Source: Endomychus coccineus (Eukaryota > Arthropoda > Insecta > Coleoptera > Endomychidae). From it: a stretch of 64,000 nucleotides of DNA. The DNA lies in NCBI GenBank assembly GCA_958510875.1, contig OY294068.1, positions 193,278,315 to 193,342,314 on the forward strand. Direction: 5' to 3'. Made by a program: the position numbers and the translations under genes. Shown piece after piece: positions 1 to 13,000 of the stretch (the first letter of the stretch is position 1; each line of letters starts with the position of its first letter). The notes beneath the pieces were generated by a model, which worked only from the letters and a program-made list of their open reading frames with translations, did not search any database and had not been told where the DNA came from.

Positions 1-983
1 CATGACCGTCCAATATTGAAAATGTTGTTCTTCCACAGTTTCGTGTGTTCGAGTTTTTCTGACTCATTTACTATTCTAGTTGTGTCTTTTGAGGATCACT
101 TTTGGAATTCTTGTTCTTGAAACATTTACCAATGAAATATGTTTTCGATTTTTTGCATGTAGGTATTTATTTACCTTGGTTCTTTTCCCATTTTCCACTT
201 AGCCATTTAGCACTTTTCACAAACCATTCTGATATATCTGTAGCCTGTTCACGAAAGGAGAAATTACGTCAGCATTTGATACATTGTTGTACAGTTTTTT
301 GAATAAACCCTTGACAAGATGAAAATGAACTAGCATGTATGTGTTCCACCTCCAGCTTTTTGCACAACCACATTAAAATAAAAAATATAGTTTCACTACT
401 TTATCCGCACTATAGTTTCTTTATACAGATTGAGTTTAAATCGGGGGTCTATAGGGGAGTTTTATGAATTGGAGCGATCCAGACGCGTTCAATTATTTTG
501 CAAGAGAGAAAAGTAAAGTGTCAAATTGAGTTGTATCAGACAATAAGTGAAGCGCGCAAGCCTACTTACTGATTTCACTTAGGTCAGTAACCATAGAGAT
601 CAAGAATAGATTACTTGAAGGTAGATATTTTTTGACTCCGTCTAAGAAATTTGACTACTTTCTAGTCGTTACAGATATGCCCCGCCCACTTATGCTCCGT
701 TTGTTGTTTTTAAATAACGCGCCAAGAAAGTAGGCGAAGCATACGATTAGAAAGAGATAGTCTCTCTTCAAAATTCTCAGATGGGGTGTTTTTGTAAAGC
801 ATTGCGCTTATGAAAGTCAAGAACTCTATTCTTCATATCTACGGCAGTAATTCGAAGTTATATTTCCATAGTACGGCACGAGATTTGTACATTTTGCTTC
901 CAGTTAGCTTTTGAAACATTCATCGTTTTTCTATCTTCGCAAGTGTTGCTTCAAAATATAACGAACTAAAACTCTTATTTCAG
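1..983. other. Upstream flank or intron 1 of lipase A
   Basis: No coding exon is recognised here. Lipase A must have a signal-peptide exon 5' of position 984, but nothing resembling exon 1 of the paralogue (10064-10216) is visible. That exon is probably left of the window, since intron 1 of the paralogue is 1,297 bp. The only structure seen is an inverted-repeat element at about 541-848. Confidence 0.5.
541..848. repeat. Inverted-repeat (MITE-like) element
   Basis: The segment near 590-617 (CATAGAGATCAAGAATAGAT) is imperfectly repeated in reverse complement at about 819-848. An outer pair, ATAAGTGAAGCGCG near 541 and the complement of GCGCTTATG near 805-813, also matches. The same blocks (CATAAGCG, CTTTACAAAAA, ATAGAGATC.AGAATAGA) recur in the element at 7567-8073, so the two belong to one small family with no coding capacity. 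Confidence 0.5.
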
Positions 984-3900
984 CCCCAAATTATTAGAAG
1001 ACATGGTTATCCCGCTGAGTCTCATACAATAGAAACTGAAGATGGATATTTACTCACAATACACAGAATATCTGGTTCGAAAGATGGTCAACCAGGGGGA
1101 CAACCAATTGTTGTACAACATGGCATGTTGTCTAGTAGTTCCGATTGGATAGACGAAGGCAATAGTTCCTTAGGTAATAATAATTATTTTTTTACTACAT
1201 CGTGTCTTCACAGATAGAGCTGGTGATTTCAAAAGATTTGGTTCTACGAGCTGGAATATTATGAGTATGATATGCTTTTGTTTTCAGGTTTCATGTTGGC
1301 AGACGCCGGCTATGATGTCTGGATGCCCAACGCAAGAGGAAACGTATTCTCTAAAGGTCACGCTTTTTTGCCACTGAATTCTCCTCAGTATTGGAATTTT
1401 AGGTAAGTCTTTGAATTCATACGTCATAAAGGTGATATGTAGCACTTTAACATGCTTTTGTCAGCCAGAATCATATACATTCGTTTGATAAAATTATACG
1501 AAAATGAGATTTGGTTCATCTCTGTCAAATTTGCACATTGGATTGGAATATTTCGATTCTGGTGCTGTTTCTGATAAAACTGAGAAGAGGGCGATAATTC
1601 TACAGAAATCATCAATGGAAGCCGCCGGTCAAGCTGTAATGGTTCTTTGATTATGCGGAAGTGTCGTAGTCAAATTTTTGGATTTGGATTTTACTCAGCC
1701 AAAAATATTATGTAGTTCTATTCCATTCTTTATTTCTTTCCAGTTGGCATGAGATGGGTGTGTATGACATGCCTGCAGTCTTGCATTTCATCGCAAACAA
1801 AACATCTCAACCAGGTGAAATATTATACGTGGGTCATTCTATGGGCACTACCATGTTCTTCGTTATGGCGTCCATGAAGCCTGAGGTTGCAAAGCTTATC
1901 AAGTTCGCCGTTGCGTTAGCTCCAGTAGCTTACATGGGTCATGTGACTTCACCTATACGGTATCTGGTTCCATTTGTAGATGACCTCGGAGTAAGTTACT
2001 ACTATTCGTCGCATTTTTCATTTTGAACACTGGGCATAATATTTTTATTGTTTTTTTAACATCCAGTTGAAGAAAGTCTAATAGTACACGTTTATCATCT
2101 ACTTTGTTTTTATTCGTATGTATATAATTTCAATAGGGAGCTACCTCCCTAATATGACTGTTCCAGAGAGGGGGTAAGTTGAACTTTGACTGAATGATCT
2201 GATGTCACATTCAAGCAAAATATTTCCAAACAACATATTGATGCAATAAAATCATCAGTAACAAACTTTAATTACAGTGGTTGCTGAAGAATTTGGGGTT
2301 GAACGAGTTCCTACCTAGCAGTAAATTATTGTCAATGTTATCTTACGATTGCTTCAAGGTCAAACTGAGCAGGATTATTTGCGAAAATCTTCTGTTTGCC
2401 ATTCTAGGATTTGATAAATCTCAAACAAACGAGGTAAGACTGAACGAGGAGAAGGGGAAATGTCTATTTGGCATTATAAAATCTGATTTCTAACTTTGTA
2501 TCGAATACTTTTTTGTCAATCAGACATTAATTAACTAGTTGAATTAACGTTTCAGGATATATTAGAGGTTGTTCTGGCCCATGCACCGGCAGGCACTTCT
2601 ACCAAGGTAATATTACATTATGCCTACAATATTAAGGATGAAGGAAACTTCCAAATGTATGACTATGGCCCAGAAGGCAACTACATCCAATATGGAACCA
2701 AAGAACCACCAAAATATAATCTCAAAAACATCGAAGTTCCTACATATTTAATGTATGGAGAGAATGATTTGCTGGCCACTCCAATTGTAAGTATAAATAC
2801 AAAGCGCTTCTCAAAAACTTGGTTTTGTATTCCGTGCCAAAAGCTACTTTACATCCCAGCAGCTCTTCACAATCTACAAAGGACAGATTCGACCTGTCCT
2901 GGAGTACTGTTCACATATTTGGAGTTCGGCTCCCAAGCATACGCTGATGCTCTTGGATTCTATCCAGAAGAGAACTATTCGTCAGTGGCGGCTCCTCGAA
3001 GGAGGCTAAGGAGGCTTAGCCTCCTCACAAATTTATCTTAATGATCATTCTCCATTTTATTTCCTGTTTCTCTGATAATTTTTAAAATTTTACAATTCCC
3101 CGTTCTCAGTAGTTATTTTTAATCTGGGTACAGTGCCCTGAGGCTAGACTCTCTATATATCTAAAACGCTGAGCATGTGTTGTTCAACGCAGTTGCCGTT
3201 TTTCCGACCAGTCCGATCGCCAACTCGGTAAATCAGCGAAAATGGCAACACCCTCTGGAGGCTAGCCTGCGGCAGCCGCTCGCAATCTATGAAATACGAC
3301 ACGTGCGTTCTGCCGACTGCTGAGTAGGTCAGTCAGTGCTTGTTAATGTGTTGTCACGCCACGCGAATTAAGGTTAGATTGTTGTCTGTTGTAAATTTAA
3401 AATGAGTGTTAGTGAGTTAGTTGCTGCCTTTCAGAAAATCTATTCAGTGGATTAACATATGATAAAAGTGTTTCTTTTAAATAAACGGCCTTTACCGGAT
3501 TTAAAAGGATTAGTAATGTCAGGTAACTATCAAAATCGATCATTCAATACTAATAGTAGTATTGACAAGACGAAGTTTAAAAAAAAATCATTGATTTCCC
3601 TGTAATCCAACTCGATGGAATTTTACGTCACATGGAGTATTTACCATCCATAAAAATAAAGACAAATTAATTGAAATATTTGATTTTGTATTAAACAGTG
3701 ATGACTTTTCAACAGATCAGGTTTCATTAAACGCTGCTGTTGGTTTAAAATCTTATTTAGAAAATGAATTTTTGTTTTTTCTTGATAATTTTAAATTAAT
3801 ATTTGAACAAACTGATCTTATTTTTCAAATTTTACAACATAAATTCACTGGTATAATTTATTCAAGAGATCGTTTGAAACATCTCATTGGAAAACTTTCA

Positions 3901-5856
3901 AGTTTCCGTAATACAGAATTTCATTTTAATATTTTATTTGAAAATTTTTCAACTGATGAGGTTCCTCCCGCGAAAAGGAGGAAAACATATAATTTGGTAG
4001 ACAAGAAACTACATTATAAACAACTTTTTTATGAAATTTTAGATACTATTAAAGGTCAAATTGAGATTCGATTTTCCTATTTACATGAATTGAAGTTTTT
4101 TGACTTGACGAATAGAAGATTTTTCGAATCTTTTTCAAAAGAGTTCTCCAATACACTTAGTTCTAAAATATAAATTTTTTGATAATATAGCACGGCACAA
4201 TGAATTATGTGTTATATACTCGGATAAAGATATTTTAGGCCAGTACGACAGTCACGCCGATATGATAAAATATATGATAGACAATGATTTGCAACAAGTT
4301 TTACCTCAGTTTTATAAACTACTTTGTTTGACAGTCACCATTCCTGTCACGTCGGCATCGGTGGAGAGATCATTTTCTACTCTCAAACGAATTAAAACTT
4401 ACATGCCAAATACAAAGGGCCAAAATCGTTTATACAATGTTAGTTTAATATCTATTGAAAAAGATTTAGTAAAACACTTAAAACAAAATGATACATTTTT
4501 TGATAATATTATTGATCATTTTTCGCAAACTAAAGACCGTAGAATTCCGTTAATATATAAAAAAAAGTTAATAAAATTAATAAAAAAAAACAAAATATGA
4601 AGGATTCAAAAAAAAGAAGAAATATAAAAAATCCAAAAAAAATAAGACATAAAACGAAAAAAAAAATTTTTTGCCAAGAGAAACTCTATACCTCCATGTC
4701 GGTTCTTGCTGGGTAAATATTATTTTTGTCACTGAAGTAGCTGGTACGGTCGCTATGCAAAGGTTAAAAGGCTGTGAATAGAGTATATTTTTACAAAAAC
4801 GTTTTATGTCCAGCCTCCTCTCTCAAAAATTCACGAGCCGCCACTGCTATTCGTCTGATTGATGATGTCACACTTACAAGTTCATTGACCTCTATAACAT
4901 CGTAGAGAAGTGAGAGAGCTCTCCCTTTTCTATAGATATTTCCATAGTCGGTGTTAATCAGAAATCTCGTCTGTTGTTCCACCACGAAAGATTACAGATA
5001 AGCGGACTAGACGAGCTCAAACTAGTCTCCACTTCATTGTCAAGCTCGAGACCTGCCGAACTGCTTCCTACCAGACTTTTTTTTTCTATCGAACCGCGAA
5101 CTTTCAAGAAAAATTCGAAAACATATCTCCTCTCCCAACATTCCACCGTTGGCCTGCACGATGTTCCTTGAACGTTACAGGTTTCCCTCTCGTGTAGTCA
5201 AAGTATATTTAAAAAAAAAAACATAGAACCGCATGCATCAGCATTACCGGAGTCATGCTAACAACACCCACAGCAATGACAGAAGCAATGTTCTGCTGTC
5301 TACCTCTCGGCGTTTACTCAGAGGAAGTGGCTACAGCATTTGTACCATAGCTGAATTCAATCGGACTCTGTTGCAAGAGAAGTAAGGAAGGCAATACTAT
5401 CACATCCTGGAGGTTAACGAGACATATTCTCTCGGTAGGAAAACAGATAACGAAATGTGGAACTCTACCTAGTGAGGTCTTCCCTATGTCTATAACCTCC
5501 AAACCTTCAAGAAAAATTTGACTGCCTACCTCCTTTCCCAACATTCCACACGATGTTCTTCGATCATCAGACCGAGAAAGAATAATAATGCAAAGCATAT
5601 GATATTGAAATTCAATTTTATTATCGCTTATTAATGATATAAAATTCATCATGTACTGTTTCAGGATGTGCTGCAATTGTCAAAAAAATTACCAAACAAT
5701 ACTGGATTATATCTTGTACCCAATAAACATTGGAACCACATTGATTTCTTGTTTGGGAAAGATGCACCTACATTGGTTTACAAACCTTTACTAGAAGAAT
5801 TGCAAAAATACCCGATAAGCGAACGGAGAGGAAATGTCAATGTGATGCTAGTGTGA
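984..5856 (+). CDS. Acid lipase A (lipase 3 / lysosomal acid lipase-like), 5' exon missing
   Basis: Secreted or lysosomal triglyceride/cholesteryl-ester hydrolase of the alpha/beta-hydrolase acid lipase family. Exons inferred from GT-AG sites and from the paralogue: 984-1173, 1288-1402, 1744-1990, 2278-2433, 2556-2786, 5665-5856 (stop TGA 5854-5856); together 376 residues. Landmarks: N-terminal [10 protein letters not shown], oxyanion motif QHG, DAGYDVW..NARGN, nucleophile elbow GHSMG in exon 1744-1990, acid residue in [11 protein letters not shown], histidine in HWNHIDF. The exon lengths equal those of lipase B except the last, which is 15 nt longer. The signal-peptide exon is not in the visible sequence. 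The last intron (2787-5664) is swollen by a LINE and a nested hAT element. No frameshift or stop is seen in the exons, so it is probably functional. Triad assignment is by family knowledge; product class is secure, substrate is not. Confidence 0.9.
2983..4846 (+). mobile_element. hAT-superfamily DNA transposon
   Basis: Complete-ended element of 1,864 bp. Its ends are a 12-bp perfect terminal inverted repeat: CAGTGGCGGCTC at 2983-2994 and GAGCCGCCACTG at 4835-4846. It is flanked by a perfect 8-bp target duplication, CTATTCGT, at 2975-2982 and 4847-4854. Eight-bp duplications are the hallmark of hAT transposition. Removing the element restores the open LINE sequence around it. A subterminal GGAGGCT motif is repeated at the left end and found inverted at the right end. 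The coding remnant is described separately. Confidence 0.93.
3633..4600 (+). pseudogene. hAT transposase remnant (ZMYM1/TTF-type relative)
   Basis: Open coding remnant inside the hAT element. The first block, about 3650-4167, reads [20 protein letters not shown] and onward to NTLSSKI. The frame then shifts near 4167-4173, and the second block continues [14 protein letters not shown], then [14 protein letters not shown], and ends with the hAT C-terminal dimerisation region ([19 protein letters not shown]). That region is diagnostic of hAT transposases, and the ZMYM1-like branch fits best. The N-terminal zinc finger and part of the catalytic domain are missing, so it cannot make a working enzyme. 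The frameshift and the 5' deletion are the visible lesions. Confidence 0.85.
5222..5575 (+). mobile_element. Mosaic of two LINE fragments
   Basis: At 5222-5330 the plus strand reads [20 protein letters not shown], which resembles the linker between reverse transcriptase and RNase H in R1/Jockey-type LINEs. At about 5440-5575 lies a short C-terminal/3' piece of the other LINE family ([17 protein letters not shown] reading, then CTTTCCCAACATTCCACACG). Both are decayed and sit just upstream of the last lipase A exon. Confidence 0.55.
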
Positions 5857-5919
5857 CATTGTTATTTTCAATTAATTGTGTTTTTGATAAACTAATTTTG
5901 TAAATGAAAATTGAATATC

Positions 5920-5925
5920 AATAAA
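5920..5925 (+). promoter_or_regulatory. Polyadenylation signal of lipase A
   Basis: AATAAA lies 64 nt after the stop codon of lipase A, a normal distance for an insect 3' UTR. Lipase B has no equally clear signal close to its stop. Confidence 0.6.
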
Positions 5926-5929
5926 AACG

Positions 5930-7560
5930 CTTGATGAAGTTTCACAATTTATAAATATAGATATGTTTCTGATGTAATATACACCCATTACTTTGTTTTA
6001 ATTCTTGTAATTTATTAACTTTCTACTAATGACCCTCTCCACTGTCAACCTCACAGCGCTCCTTTGGTAGTGCGTGTCCTCGCGGCTTCCAGCAAATAAT
6101 CGGAATTTGCATTCAGGCAATTAATCTTAACTTTCAACTGCTTTATTCATTATTATGATATGCTGCCACCACCTACTTTTTTAAGAGGTTAAGCAGGAAC
6201 CCTCCGGTACTATCAATGCTTATCACGTTATAGGTAAACTTTGGGTTGTTTCGTTTATTAAATCAAACCAATCGACTTATGACCTGGATTTATTGTCAAT
6301 AATTTTAGTATGACGAAATATAATTATATGGATATTTAGAGAATATTACAACTAAACTAAATGGTTACTAACCTCTACCGTTGTGAAAACACAAACGAAA
6401 GGAATAGTGGTTTCTGGATTGAATCTCAAACAAAAGTCCCTTACAACCCTTTACCACATTAATACTCTACTCAGCGGAAATCCTGCAGTATCAGTCCAAC
6501 CCAAACAGTTGTAATTATCTAGATCTAAGACTTACCCCCCTTGTTGTTTAACCTTCCCCTAACACTCACTACTTTTAATTCACCGGTCAAGTCGGTGCCA
6601 ATGATATAGAACGAATTTATTTATTTTAACGATGATAACACATCGGAGTCCGCGGCTGTCCTCTGAACTGAACTACTTAACAATTTAATTTAATTACCAC
6701 ATTACACTTTAATCAACAAATTTTATCTTTTTGAGAAAGGAATGAATTTACTTCGGCTTCAATAATATGCGTCTTGAGTATGGACCGGCCCGAACTGCCT
6801 TCTTCCCTCTTGAAGAAAGAGTTTTATCAAAACAGCCCAGCCTCTATACCCCCTTACTTCTCAACTCGATTATACCTTTATTCCCAGCTCCCTGTTTTCG
6901 CTGATTTCATATTTTTTATTGATAACACCTTCGTGTGAGTGCAGAGTATCGGTTCATATCTTCGGCGGCAAGGACTTTCATTGTTTCAATCCAGACTAAC
7001 ATTACCGCCTTAACTCGATAAGATTATCGCACATACCACAGGCCACCTTAATAATGAGAAGCTACGATTTCCCTAATTCCGATTTATTACACTGACGAAT
7101 TGTCGAAATTACATTTTTTCCTACGACTACATCGGAATAAGTGCATTATAGAACGTAAATTGGATCAACTAAAGCTAAATATTGCATAGAACATCGTATT
7201 ATATTCCGGACATATTGCATTTGTTACCTAGCAACCGATGCATTATGAATCATTGAGAATATAACAGTAACGGCGGGTTATTTAAATAAATGTCATGAGC
7301 ATTTCTATTAACATGTTTATAATTTATTAGAATCATATTGCATAGCGGAGTTGACCCACTGGTCATTTATCAATTAGGGTACACTTGCCCCGTCTTAACT
7401 TTTCCAGCATGCACAATGTATTGACCGACCTAGGTTTTGACTACAATTACAGATGTATGATTAACTACAGCTCGACCATTCTAGCTTGACCTCTGAGATG
7501 CGCGGAAGAAAGAGTGCCACTGTGCAAGAGAGGCAGAGAACAGCAAGCTCCTCGATTGTA
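5930..7560. other. Intergenic, no gene seen
   Basis: AT-rich spacer between the two lipases. No long open frame, recognisable protein or terminal-repeat element was found. Confidence 0.5.
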
Positions 7561-7566
7561 TAGCAA

Positions 7567-8073
7567 AGAGATGTAAGGATAGAGAGCGCTAGCGCCATAA
7601 GCGTAACTTTACAAAAAATGACCGAGGTTAAGCCATAGAGATCTAGAATAGAGTACTCGTGTCGACAATTCAATAGCTTCCTTGTAAAAAAAATGTCGAG
7701 TGATAGCTCCACCACTTTTTACTCTGTTTTCACGCGGCAACGCGACAGATCGTCGAGCATTATATCAATTTCAACGCTCGCGTCGTTTATAACGTATCTA
7801 ACTTTTACTTTTGAATAGCGCGCCATGAATAGTGAGTTAGTAGGAGACAATTCGAAATACATTGTGCTCATACGGGACGAGTACTCTATTCTAGATCTGT
7901 GTGGGTTAAGCGAACTAACAGCTCTCGTTATTAAATATCGCACCACACACTGTACAATATAAGCTTTTGAGCAGAAGTGGATTTCTCGCTAGACTAAATC
8001 CCCCCACCATCCGATTATATATCTTAAGCTCGGTCACTAAAATAGTCGCTCGCGTCTCTATCCTTACATCTCT
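7567..8073. repeat. Inverted-repeat (MITE-like) element
   Basis: Two nested perfect inverted repeats. The outer one is 19 bp, AGAGATGTAAGGATAGAGA at 7567-7585, complementary to 8055-8073. The inner one is 22 bp, at 7639-7660 and 7877-7898, and contains AGATCTAGAATAGAGTACTC. Between outer and inner arms a further block (TGACCGAG.TTAAG) is also shared. No protein is encoded. It is related to the element at 541-848. Confidence 0.65.
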
Positions 8074-8179
8074 CTGATGTATAGCTGGAAAGCTCTAGTA
8101 ATTTTATATGTTTCTAACACTATTGCATACTATTTTTTGAAATCTTAAGGGTAAAGAGTTCTAGATTTATTCGGGATAT

Positions 8180-8650
8180 AATAGATCTGGAGGTTTACAA
8201 ATATTGCAATGTGGTCTCATATACCAGAAACAAGTCGCCACTGTTTCTTTCATGGAGCATTGCTAACATTCTTCTGTTTCCAGCATGTAAGATGAAAGAC
8301 CTTGGAGCTATCTTTGATTCACAATTATTCTCCTTCAATGCACATATGTAGAGAACATTTAATCTACATTGTCTAGAGCATACAACACACTGGTCTTCAT
8401 ATTCCGAATAGCCTGTATGTTGTTGATGTTAAGACTAATCTTATTATTCGACACCCTGATTGACCCCCAATTTGAATATGCTAGCATTGTGTGGCCTCCA
8501 TCTACTGTTGGTAGCATTGATTTGATCGAGCGTGTATTGAGCATTTGTTGAGTGGCTCTCTCATATGATTTTGGAAAGTTGGCAGAATACGTTCAAGCCA
8601 AATTCGGAACACATGGTATATTGAAAACATATGTACCTGAATAAGTATTG
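8180..8650 (+). pseudogene. Jockey-like LINE reverse-transcriptase remnant
   Basis: Plus-strand reading gives KDLGAIFDSQL, then SRAYNTLVFIFRIAC, LFDTLIDPQFEYASIVWPPS and GSIDLIERVL. This is the thumb/post-palm region of Jockey-clade LINE reverse transcriptases. Several frame changes and stops are present. It is a short orphan fragment between the lipases. Confidence 0.75.
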
Positions 8651-9920
8651 TTTAAAAGTTCAGTCACATGAAATTGAACGGAAATGCATTCTTAAATAAT
8701 TTTTGGTAAATAACCTTTCAGCGCATGAACGACTCCAAGATTAGTAACCAGTTTTAATGCATATTCATCAAAATTCTCAGACTATTTTCCCACAACACAA
8801 TGTGGAGGTTATATTCGTTTTTGATTACTTTTTATTTGCCGCACTGATTTGATTTAGAATTCAAAAAAAAACCGCAAAATCTATTACACGCGATTTAGAC
8901 TATTTTTGGTCGAGAAGCACTTTACAATTAAAAAGCTGTAAATTCACTGTTCTGGAAGAATCATTATCTATGGTGAGGTTTCCCTAGCCTAGATCGATCA
9001 GCAACATCACACAATCTAATAGATCCGGACAGCCGTTTCGCTCTCTTGGGCAAATCAGGGGGACGAGAAAGTTTGTAGGTAATATTGCAATGTTACTGAA
9101 CGATCATTCTGTAGAAGATGTTTTATACATAACCGTACTAACAGAATGAGAATATCTAATGCCATCTAGATTTTCATTAGAGCAAACTTACCTTTGATAT
9201 CTGGCAAAAGTCAACAAGAAATAAATATTTATTTCTTAATTGTTACAATCATTGTTTATTTATAAAATGCAGTAAATTTCAATTATTAATTCAATGTGGT
9301 AATATAGTTAATAGGAGTCAACGGGTATTGTTGCTTGTACACGTGACCATTCCATCCAATGAAATCCCTTAACCAAACGCATTCTGTTTGGTTGTGAAAT
9401 TTCCTTCAATTCATTTTACTTTTTTGTTCATAAACAGGCAGTGATCCTTCTAGTTATACCTAGTATTCTGTGCACACATACTAGTTTTCAGAATACGGCG
9501 TAGCAAAGTTGGCATATATTACTCCTACTAAGAAAATCTCTCCTTCAAAAAACGGATTTCTTCAATTTTGTGTCTGAAGCATCTAATAAATCTTGCGTTA
9601 ATGATTTATTTGCTTCATCTCGATAAGGAGTAACATTTGACTGAAATAGTTTAGCCTTAATCTTCTTATTTTGACAAAAGCTGAAGATCTTGTACTAGGA
9701 CCCATTCTTTGAGAGCCACCTGTATAAAATGAAAACGTAACCAAAATCATACATATTAATGGGCTTTTAACATAAAAGTTATGAATTTATGCACAGTGAG
9801 ATATTCTTGTTGTACCGGAATTCATTATCAATAAGTAGTAATAACTTTCGTATACAGTTTTCATAAAATAAAATGAATAATTCAAAATCCAGGATTAGCA
9901 CCGCTGTATGTAATACAACT
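8651..9920. other. Intergenic, no gene seen
   Basis: AT-rich DNA upstream of lipase B with no recognisable coding or repeat structure. It may contain lipase B control elements, but none can be named. Confidence 0.45.
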
Positions 9921-9922
9921 AG

Positions 9923-9930
9923 TATAAAAA
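9923..9930 (+). promoter_or_regulatory. Candidate TATA box of lipase B
   Basis: TATAAAAA stands 134 nt before the lipase B ATG. A TTCAGC initiator-like site follows at about 9961, slightly farther than the ideal 30 nt. The position fits a short 5' UTR of about 100 nt. This is inference from motif and position only. Confidence 0.4.
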
Positions 9931-10063
9931 GTGATAAATGCATCAAGTCTTGAAAAATTGTTCAGCATGAACTCAACCTAACACGTCAAATTGATTAATG
10001 TCCTTCATTTCCAAGTCTAACTTAAGTCTATTAGTTTATGAAGGAGTTTGATACATTTTCAAA

Positions 10064-13000
10064 ATGATCATCAACGGTTTTCTATCTGTTCTTATCTCAT
10101 TATGTCTATCGATTGTAGTGACCGGATTGCCATCTATCACGGAATTTGAATTGGAAAAAAATGGATTGTGTGGACAGGTTAAATGCGATTTCAATCCGGA
10201 CAGAGATTTATCAACGGTGAGTTCTTTGCTTTCACGTCTAGAAAGTCAACATTTTCATCTGTGGTTCAAAGTGCGATTCGCAGTTTCAATTAGATTGTTC
10301 TCATTTTATATTAATGTAGGAGATTGAAAAGTTTGTTGTATATACAACTTCTTGATGTGACATTAGAGTATCTATCTCATTTTGCCAAGTTACTCATTAG
10401 TAGGATCCGCCGAACAAACACAACTTGCCTGTGGCGATTACTATTCAGACGCCCACAATAAACGAACCATTGAACAACTAGATAAATTTCTATATACATA
10501 TAGAGAAAAGTTGTGGTCAAAAGTGATAAAAATTTAATTTAGTAAGTACTTTTATTTCTGACCGAGATATTATAAGCTTATATCGTCATAGTTACGCTAT
10601 CAATAATGAGGGTCATAACTCCCTTGGAACATTATAGATTCTATAATTCCCTCTACCTTTCACAAGTAAAAATACGATAAGAAATGCTAATATATATATA
10701 TTTAGAAAGATAAAACAGCGGACTTTTTCGGCTTATAACTCTTACTCTTCCGTTTCAAAAAAGTCCATAAAGAATTCGGACTCTACGTTTCTGACTGCAA
10801 CGAATAAACACAATTACTACCAAATCTACCGAAAATCATAGAAAATTCCTTACCAGTTCTTGAAAATATGCCAGAAATACAGTTTCAGTAGCATCTTTTG
10901 GCATAACATTTTTCCGTGTCAGCCGCTCCAGATATATTTTATATTCTTTTTCGATGGAAATAATGATTCTCTAGCTTTTTCAGCATTTTTAAAAATATCC
11001 TGCATTATTATATTTGGGGTAGAAAACACGTTTTTAACGCAAACACAACTTGATAATAAAGCTTTGTTTGTAAACAAGTAACATAGCAACAACCTAGCAA
11101 CAACAAAACTCCTATAATCAACGGTACGTGATTCAAATATAGCGGGAAGGTAATGAATTAATTGGTGCATTTATTCCGTTTTAAAAATGAACAAAATTTT
11201 ATTGAAATCGGTCAGAAATAAAATTATCTATGTACCACGGGAATTAATGAGCCTTAATAACCTCAGGCAATTGCTGTCCCTCGGGCCAGAGGCGCAAACT
11301 TTGCCATCGGTAATTAAGGCCCTTATAGTTCCCTTGATACATAAATAACTATTCTGTAGAAAATCATAACTTAAGAAAATTTCTGTATTGAGAATTTTAT
11401 ATTAATCAGCCAATCAACTATTTTTAGACTGACTTGTTGACTCACAAGTGAAGTTAGCACATTCAAAGAATATTACCATAATTTAATTGAACTCTTTTCT
11501 ATTGTCATCTCAGATCCAAATCTGTAGGAGGCATGGTTATCCAGCTGAATCTCATATAATACAATCGGAGGATGGATATTTACTTGAAATTCATAGAATA
11601 CCTGGATCGAAACTGGGCAAACCTGGTAAACAACCAATAATTTTGCAGCATGGCGTGTTGTCTAGTAGTATCGATTTCGTGGAAGAAGGCAATAATTCTT
11701 TAGGTACATGATTTCATTCATTTTAAATTTAATACCAACAACAATATAAAACTCAGAACATATAATGAACTGTGATCAATATATCACTGAGTTCCCTCAC
11801 TTTTGTTAGAAAAATACCTTTTGGACACTTCTGTGGGTCGAATGTATATGGTCGAGGAAATAAAGCACTAAAATAGGCAAAACCTTCCAAACTTGGCGCA
11901 GTTGGATGGATTGAGATGTGGTTTTCTGCATTCGATTCAGAAAGTGATTTAGAAAATTTGTCCGATAATTTTTTTTTGCGGGAAAAATGTATTGCATTTC
12001 GACTCGAATTGGTTTCTCGGGAGTTTTTGGGGTCGCTGAACACGAATATGCTATCGAGAAAATTCCCTGAGGTCCCCTTGGATTCCCCCCGGGGCATCCA
12101 GGCATCCTGACGCCCTAGATGTCGATGAAATTAATTAAAAAATTATTTTTAATGTTTGTAAACTGTTCAACTGCAAATTACCTGTAGCCCTCTGTATATA
12201 CGTCATCTTCTAGGAATTTGTTAATTTTTCTTCATAAGAAGTGTAACAAATTCTGGCTCTCGAGGGGTTTTCAAAGTCGCTGATGACAACTGTGACACTC
12301 GCAATGTTCTGCAAATTACCTGGGGGTGTTTCCGGGTCCCTGGAGCCCTCTGTATCTACGTCATCTTCTAGGAATTTGTTAATTTTTCTTCATAAGAAGT
12401 GTAACAAATTCTGGCTCTCGAGGGTTTTCAATGTCGCCGATCACGACTATGACACTCGCAATGTTCTGCAAATTACCTGGGGGTGTTTCCTGGTCCCTGG
12501 AGCCCTCTCTATCTACGTCATCTTCTAGGAATTGGTTAATTTTTCTTCATAAAAGGTGTAACAAATTCTGGCTCTCGGGGGTTTTCAGAGTCGCCGATCA
12601 CGACTATGACACTCGCAATGTTCTGCAAATTACCTGGGGGTGTTTCCTGGTCCCTGGAGCCTTCTGTATCTACGTCATCTTCTAGGAATTTGTTTATTTT
12701 CCTTCATAAAAGGTGTAACAAATTCTGACTCTCGGGGGTTTTCAGAGTCGCCGATCACGACTATGACCCTCGCAATGTTCTGCAAATTACCTGGGGGTGT
12801 TTCCGGGTCCCTGGAGCCCTTCGTATCTACGTCATCTTCTAGGAATTTGTTAATTTTTATTCATAAAAAGTAACAAATTCTGGCTCTCGGGGGTTTTCAA
12901 AGTCGCTGATGACGACTATGACACTCGCAATGTTCTGCAAATTACCTGGGGGTGTTTCCAGGTCCCTGGAACCCTCTGCATCCACGTCATATTCTAGGAA

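Larger units (their letters stand above)
2799..5207 (+). mobile_element. Non-LTR retrotransposon 3' fragment, split by a hAT insertion
   Basis: Plus-strand remnant of the C-terminal part of a LINE reverse-transcriptase ORF and its 3' end, in the last intron of lipase A. The part at 2799-2982 matches the inverse of the copy at 27659-28240 (for example TATTCCGTGCCAA, then GGACAGATTCGACCT). The part at 4847-5207 continues it ([28 protein letters not shown]) and ends in TCTCGTGTAGTCAAAG plus an A-rich tract near 5207. The interruption is exactly the hAT element 2983-4846. Stop codons are present. At least eight more fragments of this family lie in the window. Confidence 0.8.

Noticed and set aside
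2655..3041. A 128-codon open frame extending past lipase A exon 2556-2786
   Set aside because: It reads through the splice donor at 2787 into the LINE and hAT sequence; the paralogue confirms the exon end.
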